DNA of 64,000 nucleotides, taken from NCBI GenBank assembly GCA_029891345.1, contig CM056993.1:225503924-225567923 (forward strand). The letters are read 5' to 3'. Shown piece by piece: positions 1 to 10,513 of this stretch. Source of the DNA: Dryococelus australis (taxonomy: Eukaryota; Arthropoda; Insecta; Phasmatodea; Phasmatidae). The notes under the pieces were generated by a model, which did not search any database, had not been told where the DNA came from, and saw only the letters and a program-made list of their open reading frames with translations. Numbering within the stretch: position 1 is the stretch's first letter; every line of letters starts with the position of its first letter. The translations under genes and the position numbers were made by a program.

Positions 1-691
1 TGTGGCATTTTTGACGTGACAATTGTAGCAAGATTCATTCAGAAATTACACAAAGCTTGAGCTGCAGCGATACAGTACCTTGTAAGTGGGCAGTACTACT
101 TACCTGCGTGTGTGGTATGTTTTTATGCCTACTGCACAGATGATGATGATGGAGGATATTTTGATCACTTTGTGTAAACATCATGCAGCAGACATTAATA
201 AGCTTCTTGCAGTATTGAAGCTGCCTGTTTGTGTATGGTGACAGTCGGTGTGTCATTCCCTGCAGGAAGTGATGGTATTGTCTGCACTCCTCCAACTCTA
301 TTGCTGCCGCAAGAGTTTTGTGTGAGTTTTACGCCAAACTGGTGAGTCCTGGGTCGTTGCATTAAGAGGACCATTTTAGTTAATTAGGTCACACTGCCCA
401 CAAAACCAGCATCAAATTTTCATAATTCTTTACGGTAAAAAAAGTTTCTGCAAAAATATAGTATCCCCCCAATTATTTTCATTATGGAGGGATGTGTTAA
501 TGATATTTTGCTCCTGTGTTGAAGATCCCAACAACATAAAATAATGTTAGAAGAATTTTTTAATGATGTATTGCCAAATTACTGTTTTAAATCTCTATTT
601 TCAAGTGCTTATATTTTTATTAACATTTAATTTACATGGCTAGTGTCATGTATGTTTTCCATTTTGATTTGCATAAGGAATCACCTCCATT
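1..691. other. A+T-rich non-coding, no feature seen
   Basis: No exon, RNA gene or recognisable mobile-element protein was seen on either strand. The minus-strand ORF at 35-295 is repetitive in composition and resembles nothing recognised. The stretch lies upstream of the first visible POLD2 exon and is probably POLD2 intron. Confidence 0.5.
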
Positions 692-694
692 CTG

Positions 695-745
<51 letters not shown>

Positions 746-786
746 TTGTGCGTGCACGCGCGCACACACACACACACAGAGAGAGA
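692..786. repeat. Compound alternating purine-pyrimidine microsatellite
   Basis: A TG run passes into about nine TGCG/CGTG units, then CG-rich steps, an AC run and a short GA run. The left half is nearly the inverse of the right half (TG/CG against CG/CA), so the tract could form a hairpin or Z-DNA. ORFs across it (repeats of CVCVRACVRA type) are artefacts. Confidence 0.9.
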
Positions 787-1059
787 GGTCAAAAAGTAAG
801 TTTCCTTATTTTTTGTAGATCAGGTAGAAATAGGTCAGGATACGAAACACCTATTTTTTTTCCAGCACCTTCCTTTAATTTTTTACATTATCACCAAATT
901 TTTTTAAAACATTTGTCATAATGTAAAATAAGGTTTTCCATTCCCTGACGATAGAAAGTGGCATTCCTTCACATTAAGCCATTTCATCACTTGCTTTTAA
1001 AATATGTTGTTACTGGAAATTTGTCTGCCCCATCAGTATTTCTTCATCTTTATTATAAA

Positions 1060-1700
1060 CAGATGAAAAGTCCAAAGGTGCCACATCTGGGCTATACGTT
1101 GCCAATGCCAGGTGTGCAGTAAGGTTGTTGAGGTGGCACCTCTTGATATGTCACACCATGCTCAGTGAAGTCAAAAAAGCACTCCATTAATGTCCCAAAA
1201 CATGGTTGCTGTCACCTTCCCTGCGCTTGTGGCCATGTTAAACATTTTACACACTTGTGACTTGGGATGTTTTCATTTACTACTATTTTCGACTCTGGAT
1301 TGAAGTGGTGCACCTATGTCTCGTCATCTGTGATGATGCATGACAAAAAGGCATAATGCTGCAGGTTGGTTAGTGAGGTTGCCATTCTGTAGAGCTTTTG
1401 TTGGTCGGCAGTTGTTTCGAGACCCAACTGGTGCACACTTTCCGGTGACCCAAGCATTTGTGGACAACTTACCGTACGGCACTGTGCCATATGAAAAATT
1501 AAAGTGCACTTCCAACTGTTTCAGCTGCATAAGTCTATCCTTGCACACCGTTTATCAGTGTTATTAATGACCGTGTCTGGTATTGATGGACGGCCACTCC
1601 ACTATTCTTCTTTCACGTTTATTTGATCCTCTACAAATTCACAGCACCATTTCCATACTTGTTAAAGAGAGGTCTCTTTCTCTGCGTATACAGATACAAA
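1060..1700 (-). pseudogene. mariner-like transposase relic
   Basis: Read on the minus strand in several frames, this stretch gives blocks in the order expected of a mariner transposase. First come an RxxWPSIPDTVIN-like block and an RLMQLKQLEVHFNFSYGTV block (N-terminal helix-turn-helix region). A block matching the family's KVCARWVP segment follows. Then comes DDETYVHHFNPESR (first catalytic Asp region), and then GKVTATMFWDINGVLFDF followed by an HGVTYQEVPP-like block. The third catalytic region is missing at the low-coordinate end. Frameshifts and stops are frequent, so it is a fossil. Terminal inverted repeats were not identified. It sits in presumed POLD2 intron, opposite in sense to the host gene. 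Confidence 0.75.
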
Positions 1701-2195
1701 ACAAACCATCTATGAATGGTTGTTTAGTTTAGTATAGACAAACAAAATTATACTGTAGAAGGAAAAAAATTCAGTTTATAATTCATGATCACTAGTAGCC
1801 TTACAGTGTTGGGAATCTTGGGAAATAAAGCAAACTGTTAATGTAACACTGTCATTGTATGTCATGTCATACCTACTTTGCCAATTGATATTATAATTTG
1901 AATAATGTCCAAAGAACACATGTAGAATAAATTTATTTAATTCTATAATCTGTATGTTACAAATTTTTATGTATGCTGAAAAACACTAATACTTTGTTTC
2001 ATATTTTTTCATAACCATCTTTTTCTATCCATGAACTCAAAAAAGCTATACAATAATATGAAAATTAGATATTATTATCACTATCATATTAATTCAATAA
2101 ACTAAATAATTGTGTTCCATCATTACAATACTTACTCATGTTGAATAATTGATTTTGTTAAAATACTAAAATGCGTAAATGTAAAATATTTGCAG
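1701..2195. other. A+T-rich intron, no feature except 3' splice site
   Basis: Nothing coding was seen. The stretch ends in a TTTGCAG acceptor immediately before the POLD2 exon at 2196. Confidence 0.5.
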
Positions 2196-2299
2196 GTAAT
2201 TCTGTACGAAGTAGTACTTCTTATAAAGCAGGAACTGCAAACAATCAAGACATTTTACCTGCTCTACAACAGCTGGATAAGATAGTACACAATATATCT
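2196..2299 (+). CDS. POLD2: DNA polymerase delta subunit 2, internal exon
   Basis: POLD2 is the B-subunit (calcineurin-like phosphoesterase fold, catalytically inactive) that links the polymerase delta catalytic subunit to the other accessory subunits in nuclear replication. This exon reads GNSVRSSTSYKAG and, further on, ILPALQQLDKIVHNIS. That parallels the family segment beginning AGNLLSHS and continuing to the helix before the MPGEFD block. The acceptor is TTTGCAG and the donor is TCT|GTAAGT. The exon starts with two bases of a split Gly codon and ends in phase 0, matching the next exon. Upstream exons for the N-terminal half are not in the window. The intron that follows is 12.8 kb and holds the LINE pair. 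Confidence 0.88.
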
Positions 2300-2423
2300 G
2301 TAAGTAGCTATGTATGTCACACTTTTAATGTTTGCATTTTTAAAGTGTGTTGTACAGTGCTGGATTTCCCAATTTGCCACCTGTAGGTCCATAAAAATAT
2401 GCCTTCACTTCCCCAGCCTGTGA

Positions 2424-2440
2424 CCCCCCCCCCCCCCCCC
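2424..2440. repeat. C17 homopolymer tract
   Basis: There are 17 consecutive C followed by seven T. On the minus strand this is a G-run able to form a quadruplex. It is one of three such C tracts in the window (also 32999-33017 and 56678-56695). Confidence 0.9.
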
Positions 2441-2905
2441 TTTTTTTAAATGTTATATTTTGCAATTCACAGCGATGAGACCTGGTGCGTCATCATGGTT
2501 TAATTTGTCACATTAACATGTAATTAATAAATTACTGAATTAGAGGATAAACAAGTATTAGTTAAAAACAAGGTAAAATTTATATTGTTGAATGAACTTG
2601 TTATAAAACTCAGTAATTTACAATGGTAAGCTTAACTTATTATTTGTAGGCATTTCTTCGTTTTTATTTTTTGGCAAAGTCATTGCTATTGCCATATTCC
2701 ACTATATCAGTATATGTAATGTCCAAACTTCATAATCTGTCCTGGCATGAGAATTTTTTGTATGCTATGCATGCTGCATTTGACAAACAACCTTTTACTT
2801 ACGTTTTGTAAGGAACAGCTTCAAGAAATAAAAACACATATGGTTCATTTTAAAACATTTACATACAGTAGTTTTGCATTCTTATAGAAAGCTAATCTAA
2901 AAATA
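2441..2905. other. A+T-rich intron, no feature seen
   Basis: No coding or repeat structure was recognised here. Confidence 0.5.
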
Positions 2906-3123
2906 CAGGATGTCGCAATAAACTGTACTCCCTCATAGTATGTTTATAATTCAGTGCTGTGAATTGCTTTTTATGTCCTGCAGTGACTTGTACACGTTCA
3001 TTTGATTCATGTGGTTGTACTCTATGTTAACATTGTTCTTTCCATCATAACACATATACCTCTGTTAATGAACACAGCATTTATTACCATTCCACACGTG
3101 AGTACATTTTATGGGACATCCTG
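2906..3123. mobile_element. Non-autonomous mariner-type MITE, 218 bp
   Basis: The left end CAGGATGTCGCAATAAA and the reverse complement of the right end, CAGGATGTCCCATAAAA, form imperfect terminal inverted repeats that stay similar for about 28 bp (both continue into TGTACTC). A TA dinucleotide flanks each side (2904-2905 and 3124-3125), as expected for Tc1/mariner target duplication. The CAGGRTGTCCCA terminus is typical of mariner-family MITEs. There is no coding capacity. Confidence 0.85.
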
Positions 3124-3125
3124 TA

Positions 3126-3754
3126 ATTTTAATCTCCTCATGGGATAGTTTAAGAATGCCACAGTGATACGAAAAGAGTAATCAAAACAACAATACAATA
3201 CAATTTTTCATCTTTACTCCACTAATTGTCATGTTTTTACAACAATAGCAAAGATCTATGGACACGAGAGAGGGATAGAGCCTAATAACATTTTTAATTA
3301 CTAAATAAAATATTACTGTAATGAAAATATATAGCCAGTATTATTTAATAACGAAAAAATATTTAATATTTAGTTAACTAAGTATAAAAGTCCAACCTTT
3401 AGGCAGCAAAATATATTTATAATTACTTCTTATTTGGAGATCAAAATCTTTCAAGCCATCCTTTGGGTAAATGAAGGGACAATATCCTTGAATTCTATAT
3501 CCTACAGCACCATCCAAATGATGTTCAGTAGTATGCTGATAAAGGTCTTTTCCCATAGATCACCGCAAGTACACACATTTGTAAAAAAAAATTGATCACC
3601 CTGAAGGTGCCATCGCAGGGGCGTGTCAGTGGGTACAGGCACAGGACATTGTAGTATGTATACATACATTTTCAAAATATTGTATTCCACCAAGCATGTA
3701 TTGCAGGGGACCAATACTTGCAGGATGTACTTAGTATGGTGTTGGACTACCTAT
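3126..3754. other. A+T-rich intron, unclassified
   Basis: Two short overlapping minus-strand ORFs (3374-3556 and 3502-3714) occur, but I recognise no family in them. The right part may be the flank of the Tc1-like relic that follows. Confidence 0.4.
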
Positions 3755-4690
3755 AGCATGGAGACAGGGTAATATTGTCGGGCATGGAGACATAGAGATG
3801 TCAAACTCCTCCCGAGGAAGATCCTGTCACAGCTAGAACAACTGAACTTCCAAATCTGCCGTAGTTGCCTCTGGCTGAAGTTTTCGTTCAATCTGGTCCC
3901 AAAAGTTCTAAAGTTCTCGATGGACGAGAGGTTTAGGAAACTTGCTGGCCAAAGAAACAAAGGCAGGTCAGAGATATCCATGCTGTGTGAAACCGGGCAG
4001 TTTCCTGCTGGAAAAATGGGTTGTCAAGCTGCACTATGAAGGGGAGTGTACATGGTCACAGAACTCCCTGGACGTATCACCACATAATCAACATTACTTT
4101 AGTCACCACCAGTGGTTTGCAGAAATCATAGGAAATGGCACCCCACACCATGACACTTCTTGTTGGAGCAGTGTGCTGCTTTACAATGAAGCATAGATCA
4201 CTGCGATGGCCAGGATGTCTCCAAGACTTGAATTTGACGGTCATCTTTATCCAGACAGAACCGTGATTCGTCGTTGATCACACTCGTCACCAGTGTGCTA
4301 GCTTTCATTCTGTCAGTTCCCGGCAGAAGCGCCATACATGCTCAGCAAAGTTCAGGTCAAAATGGTAGACATTGTGAGGGACGCTGTGATGACGGATGCC
4401 TCTCTGCTAGCCGCCTGGATAGCATACTAATGGACACAGGCATATCCCCAGCTGCTGTGACATGTCCCTGGATGGTGCGCAGCGATGCCCGTGGTATGCT
4501 TACAGCCTGTCACACTGTGAAATTATCTCAATTGGTGCATGTATCTTCCTGATCCTACTGTGTCCAGCATTAACTCACAGTGTAGGTAGAATGGTTCCAG
4601 TGGTGAACGAGCCAAAATGCCCAACCTGTCTCGGAGGCCAACAATGCGGCGTCTCTATAATTTCTTCAGGTGACAAAGGCTTGTCTAATC
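3755..4690 (-). pseudogene. Tc1-like transposase relic
   Basis: Minus-strand translation in shifting frames follows a Tc1 transposase. Near 4690 a LSPEEIIETPHCW block resembles the N-terminal helix-turn-helix start. Near 4260 VINDESRFCLDKDDRQI corresponds to the DESRF catalytic block, and CHGVGCHFL resembles the VWGAI block. At 3960-3760 the segment WPASFLNLSSIENFRTFGTRL corresponds to WPARSPDLNPIENVWDxLGRRL, with the third catalytic residue (Glu of SIEN) kept but the preceding Asp changed. The C-terminal tail reads SCDRIFLGRSLTSL. Multiple stops and shifts make it inactive. Clear terminal inverted repeats were not located. Confidence 0.8.
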
Positions 4691-5007
4691 TAATGTGTTG
4701 TTGGAGTATGCAGTGTGTTCACTGAACTTGGCTATGTGGCTCACACTGTTACTAGCACCTTATTCGGTGCCTTGCAGCTGTGAATGATGGAGTGACACAT
4801 ATACAGTGACATTTCCGTGCAAGCAAACCACTTTAAATGCAGATGGGACACATGTCGAACTATGATGATACTGCGTGGGAACATTCACTGTACTCACGCA
4901 ATTCGTTCAGGTTGTCCATTTGTTTTTATAAATGAGAGTAGTTTTTCACGTGCTGTAGAGTAGAAAAGAAACATTCAGCTGAACAGTTTGTCACTGAAGC
5001 ACTAAGT
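4691..5007. other. Flank between Tc1 relic and LINE pair
   Basis: This probably includes the 5' untranslated end of the Tc1-like relic. No independent feature was seen. Confidence 0.4.
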
Positions 5008-5027
5008 ATTATTCTGAGTGGTATGTT
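5008..5027. repeat. Target-site duplication, left copy, of the LINE pair
   Basis: The 20-base sequence attattctgagtggtatgtt is repeated exactly at 14334-14353. The flanking bases differ at both ends, so the match is exactly 20 bp. It is in direct orientation, as expected of a LINE target-site duplication. Confidence 0.9.
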
Positions 5028-5134
5028 AACATTTATCATCATCATTATTATCGTCCGGGCTCTCGTGCATGATGGACGTGTTATGAAGCTGCTCCCGTAA
5101 ATATCATGTTTTTATGGTAATATCTGCGTGAAAA

Positions 5135-6383
5135 GTGTTGGAAACTCCCATACGTTTAGATTTTAGGGGTTTCCACATGCCCCCTAGCTCCGATTTACGT
5201 TCAATTTGTAATAAACCATTCTTCGGCAAACAAAAGTTTATTAAGTGCGCGGGATTGTGTGGAACAAGATTTCACTGCCAGTGTACAGGCGCAGGCCCTA
5301 ATGAAGATTACACGTGCGTGAAGTGCGGGAAATGTGTGAATGTAAATGATGATGTAAATATGTTTGGCTTATCACCTAAAAAGAAGAAAAACCTTTCAAA
5401 AACAAACACAAAAGAATTATCTTTTACCCTGTCACTAGGCAATAACGAATAAACTTTTTCGTCTGAACAAGAAATTTCAAGTAAGATTTTTGAGACAATG
5501 GACTCAAGTGTTAAGGCTTTATTTGAAGTTTTATGTAAAAAAAAAATAGATGATCTTGTAAAAGAGCTCAAAGACCTTAACGAGGACAATGGGGTACTTA
5601 GAGTTATGTTTGAAAGTTTGCAAATTACAAACAACAGGAATATGTGCACATCATGTGCTATTTCCACCGAAAAAATAGAGGCTTTTAAATCCACTCAAGA
5701 TAATTCACAGAAAAAACTTTTCAGTGAAGTTATGGGCAAGACGATACATCCTGTGGCTCCAGTGTCTAATAGCAAGTTCCTGCATAGCAAAGTTCATTTG
5801 GCAGCACGAGCGATGAATAAGGAAACAGATCGACATGAACCGCAGACACAGCATGTTGCTGACGAAGATGGTTTTGAGCTGGTAAGCAGAAGAGAAATAA
5901 AAACATCCACGGCAAGTGACTCTTCTGCTATGAAGCCTGCCACTTCAAGAAAGCAAGTACAGTTAGGTGTTCATACCAACGCTAATATCAAAACAGCCTC
6001 GAAATGAAAGCCCCCATATGAAAGCAATTTTCATTTCCAGGTTTGCGCCAGAAGTGCAAGATAATGATATAATAACATGCATTAATCAGGAAATAAAAGT
6101 TTCAAATTTAAAGGTAGCAAAGTTAACAACAAGGTACAATTTGTACTCCTCATTTTATGTGGCAGTTGCTGAACGTGAATTCGAACACATTTTTAATACA
6201 GTCTTCTGGCCCGCTGGCTTTATAATCAGTATATTCTACGGGGAATCGCATGACAAACAGTTACTCACTCCAGATAGTAACACGCAAGACGAAACAGTAC
6301 AGTCTAAAGAAGCGGTTGGAGGAGCTGGAGAAAACACCATAAATAATGTTATAGGCATTTGGAGATGTCAAAACACAAAGTAG
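5135..6383 (+). pseudogene. LINE copy 1 ORF1 (PHD finger, coiled coil, RNA-binding C-domain)
   Basis: ORF1 of CR1/jockey-type LINEs encodes the nucleic-acid-binding chaperone of the particle. Segment 5135-5452 carries a Cys/His cluster (FIKCAGLCGTRFHCQC, then YTCVKCGKC) of PHD type and a basic SPKKKK stretch. After one in-frame TAA, 5498-6007 holds a charged coiled-coil-like stretch (DDLVKELKDLNEDN) and a DEDGFELVSRR block. After a frame change, 5967-6383 resembles the conserved ORF1 domain (AIFISRFAPEV, YSSFYVAVAE, FWPAGF). No ATG precedes the finger in frame; the first internal ATG is at 5177. The reading ends in a TAG that directly abuts the ORF2 ATG. Confidence 0.82.
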
Positions 6384-8937
6384 ATGTTAACTAGGGAACT
6401 TGAATTATATTATCAAAATGTAAGAGGGCTAAGGACGAAATCTGTTACGTTTTCGGAAAATGTGATCAGCACTTATTATTATATAATATGCCTAACGGAA
6501 ACGTGGTTTAACGATCAAAGCATAAATTCCCATTATTTTCTCAAACAATATACCATTTTTCGTCATGATAGGGATGCTATTTTAACGAACCTCAATAGAG
6601 GAGGTGGTGTATTGACTGCTATTAACCAAACATGTTTTTCATATTTTGAACCAAAATTTGATTTTGTTTTTAAAAATATTGAATCTATTTGTGTTGAAAT
6701 CATCTGTTATAATATCAATACATTACTAATTGGAAGTATGTATCTTCCTTCACAGATATCAGTGGAGGATTTTCAAAAAAATATTTAAAGTTTTTAGAAT
6801 CAAACTTATCAAACTATCCACGTCCAATAATAATTGTAGGAGATTTTAATACTCCCGGCATCGATTGGAATACTTTACACACTCAGAATATTATGCATTA
6901 TTATATCAAACTTAAAGGACAGTCATTATTACAATCTATTAACTCTCCTAATCTTAAACAATTTAATAAAACGAAACTATCTGCCGAATTATTAAATTTA
7001 ACATTGGCAAACCAGATGCAAGATGTTAATTGTATGGTGGAATTTTTAACTACCAATCTTCAATCAATAATTAATACTTTTATACTTATAGCAAAAGCAA
7101 GAAACCTAAATACCCAGTTTGGTTTACAAGAGACTTAATTAATTTAATAATAATAATAAAAAAAAGAACATTGCTACAGACGTTACAAAAAATGAAATCT
7201 GAAATCAATTATGCACGTTTTTCTGAGCCAAGAAAAATTTTTAAGGAGCAAATAAAACTATCGGAAAATAACCTGGCAAACAAAAATAAATAATAATTTA
7301 AAAACCAACCCAAATAGATACTGGAACTATGTTAAAATGATGAAAAATGCCTATAAAGTACCTCTTACTATTACCGTTGATGATAATATGATTCAAGATC
7401 CATCTCTACTAGCCGACGTCTTCGCTAAACATTTTACTAAAAGCAATGAACAAACCACTATTAATTCCTTAGTACATAATAAATTTATAAATTATCTAAA
7501 TATTGACACACCTACAATCTCAAGTATTAGTTCTCTGGGCTATCAAAAGTCTAAAAAATAGCAAGGCAACTGGATTAGATGATATCCTCAATTTGATAAT
7601 TAATGCCCTTACTCCAATATTTTCCCATTTTTTCCCATATTTTCAACTACAGTCTGATAAGTGGCAAGTATCCCAATGCCTGGAAATGTGGTGTGGTAGT
7701 CCCTATATTCAAAAATGAGAATAAGTTCTATATAAATAACTATGGACCCATTACTTTATTAAGTAGCCTATCTAAGGTCTTTGAAAAAAATAATATTTAA
7801 TCACTTATCGTTTGTAACGAAAAACTCATTTTCAGATTTTCAACATGGTTTTCTGATGGGCAAAACGACGGCTACTAATTTGTTTAATTTTGTTGACGAA
7901 CTCTATACTGAAATCACAACAAGAAAACAAATGGATGTATAGAAAAGCTTTTGACACCCGTCAACATAAAATTATTATTCAGAAATTACAGCAGTTTGGT
8001 CTAAACAACTTATATATAAATTGGTTTACAAATTATTTTCTTAGTCGGTTCTATCTAGTAAAAATTGAAAAATCTCTATCAAGTTTTCATGCAGCATCGT
8101 CTGTTGTCCCACAAGGAAGTATGCTGGCACCGCTTCTCTTTAATATATTTATAAACAATGTGGTCGGCATAATAAGTCACTCTAGTGCATTTCTTTATGC
8201 CAATGACTTAAAGATTAAGTGTATTAAGGATAGCGATAACTGCGTAATGTTACAAAAATATGTCTTAGCTGTACATATGTGGTGTAAAGAAAATGCTATA
8301 CAGCTTAATATCAATAAGACACTTTGTATTTTGTTTTCAAGGAAAACTAATTCTACATGCTACAAATACCTCATGGATAAGGCGTTAATCAAAAGAACTG
8401 ACTATGTAAGAGACCTAGGGATATTATTGTATGCCTTATAAAATTCATCACATTTTCAGCCACCTCTCCAGTGTGTCTATTATGTCTTTATAATGCTTTA
8501 ATTAGATCTAGATTAGAATATTGTACTATGATCTTGAATAATGTAACAGAAACGAATTAGATTAGAAAACATACAAGAGAATGTATTTAAATTAAGATTT
8601 AATAGATTCTCATTAGGTGTAGATTTTGATTATAATATAGAACTAGTTAGATTTAAAAAATTTGTCCTTAAAAGCTAGACATGAAATTTTAGATGCTTTA
8701 TTTTTAATTAATTCATTTCTGAATTACACATCTTGTATTATAGTTAGTAAAAAGGTAGGTTCAAAAGTTCCTTCTTACACACATAGAACACTTCATACTT
8801 TTTCAGTATTGAAATGTCAGAAAAATTTAGTCGATAGATGTGTTAATAATTATAATAAATATTTTACTAACTTTGAACCTTTTATAGGGAGAAAGATTTT
8901 ATTTATTGACCTGTTCAAACATTACAGTAGTTTATAA
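6384..8937 (+). pseudogene. LINE copy 1 ORF2 (endonuclease and reverse transcriptase)
   Basis: The apurinic-type endonuclease comes first: YYQNVRGLRTKS with the catalytic Asn region, CLTETWF with the Glu, and about 6830-6870 IIIVGDFNTPGIDW. Reverse transcriptase blocks follow: KATGLDDI, a PIFK...NNYGPITLLSSLSKVFEK block near 7700-7790, and FQHGFLMGKTTATN. Next come MDV(stop)KAFDT (motif A, with a stop), PQGSMLAPLLFNIFIN, and at 8196-8207 YAND in place of the catalytic YADD. The C-terminus (8662-8937) ends FIGRKILFIDLF. Several frameshifts and stops are present. The Asp-to-Asn change alone would be expected to abolish polymerase activity. Confidence 0.87.
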
Positions 8938-9297
8938 TATTAAATATTAATTATATCTTTGCAATAGTTAAAAATTTTCTTTTCATTCTTGGTAAACTCA
9001 ATTTTGTTTTTGTAGTAGTTAGTAATTTTCATGTTGTGTGCCCTGTATGTTTTTGTTTCTTGTAATCATTTCTGTGTATGTATATTATTTTTATTTATGT
9101 TATGTGTCTTGTGCTCTATGTCCATGTGCCTCCTCGTCATTGGTCTTGCACTGTTGGGTGGCACGTTAAGCTTTGCAATAAATAAATAATAATAATTATT
9201 ATTAATAATAATATTATGGCATCGGCGCTTGTCTGGGAAGGATGTGCAGTAATTGTGTTCCTGTATTTCTTTGTGCTTCTTCGAGGAAATTGTAAGA

Positions 9298-10513
9298 AAC
9301 GTGTCGGAAACACAGATACGGCTGGATTTTAGAGGCTTCTACATGGCTCCTATTCAATATCTGTGTGATTTATTTAAGTTTGTTAAGTGTGCGAGCCAGT
9401 GCGGGACTAGGTATCACTGCAGCTACACTGTTACAAGCAATGAAGATGGATATGTTTGTGGAAAATGTACTAAGAACAAAGATAGTATTATGTTTGGTTT
9501 CTCACCTAAAAAAAAAGGTGAACAACAGTGGTGAAAATAAACGTGGTGACACAAATGTGTAGCAATACAATTAGGGGATCAAGACTCTTCTACATTTTCT
9601 GAGCCTAAATATCTACACAAGTGTCTTGTAAAATAGCAGAATCTATGGATTGCACTATTTTTTTCTGTGTTTGAATAACTTGTATTTAGCAAGATGGATA
9701 GTCTCTCTAAAGAGGTCAAGGAATTTAAAGATGTAAAGAGGACAACTCTCTCCTTCAAGCTATGTTCGAAAGCCTTCAAACGGCAAATAATAAGCAGTGT
9801 GCAAATTATGGAAGTAATTTTGAATTAACCTAATCATCTGTGGCATCACAAAATAATCTGCAGAAAAAATTGTACAATGAGGTAATAGGCAAGAAGATGG
9901 ACGTTAGCTACAGGCATTAGCGACAAGAACAATAAACTTCAGCAGGGTAAAGTCCAGTTGGCAGCTCGCGTGAACGTCAAGGACTCTTATTACTCCAATC
10001 AGCAAGAACCACAGAAGCCAGCTGCTGATGATGACGGTTTCATCGTAGTCAGCAGGCGTGGCACAAAGGCCTCAACAGCTAGCGGCTCATCTACAATCAG
10101 AACTGCGGCACCTCAGAAACAAGTACAGCTGGGCGTCCATCACAATGTGAACATTAAAACTGTACCAAAGGTAGCTTGACCCTGTGTGAAGGCTTTGTTT
10201 GTGTAGTGTTTTGCACCTGAAGTGCAGGACAGCGACATAATTTTGTATATTAATCAAGGAATTAAACTAGCTAATTTGAATGTGGCCAAGCATAAAACTA
10301 AATATGACTCTTACTCCTCTGTCTACATTGCAGTAGCAGAGGAGGATTTTTAACGTATTATCAGTACTGTTTTATGGCCCTCGGGCTGCCTTATCAGCCC
10401 GTTCTACGGAAGATTATTAAATGACGAAATATTTTCTCCAGATAAGGATTCGTCCTCCACTCCTTCTGAACAACGAGCAGAAACAGCGGGAGGAGCTGAA
10501 TCCCTTCTTAAAT
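9298..10513 (+). pseudogene. LINE copy 2 ORF1 relic
   Basis: It starts SETQIRLDFRGFYMAP, parallel to ETPIRLDFRGFHMPP in copy 1. A decayed PHD-like cluster follows (KCASQCGTRYHC, YVCGKCTK). The basic FGFSPKKK block is kept. The middle coiled-coil region (about 9560-9950) is heavily frameshifted. Segment 9958-10179 retains DDDGFIVVSRRGTK and QVQLGVHHNVNIKT, matching copy 1. About 10210-10470 retains the conserved domain (APEVQDSDII, YSSVYIAVAEEDF then a stop, LWPSGC). Non-coding because of frameshifts. Confidence 0.78.

Larger units (their letters stand above)
5028..9216 (+). mobile_element. Near full-length CR1/jockey-group LINE, copy 1
   Basis: The layout is a 5' untranslated start, ORF1 with a PHD-like finger, ORF2 with endonuclease and reverse transcriptase, and a 3' UTR ending CTGTTGGGTGGCACG before a short TAAATAAATAATAATAA tail. 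The 5' end aligns by eye with the start of copy 2 (CGGGCTCTCGTG... against CGGCGCTTGTCT...), so both copies appear complete at the 5' side. The element lies in the sense orientation of POLD2, within an intron. It has stops and frameshifts and is inactive. Confidence 0.88.

Noticed and set aside
636..921. Two overlapping plus-strand ORFs with Cys-Val/Arg-Ala-Cys repeats
   Set aside because: They are translations of the TG/TGCG microsatellite, not genes.
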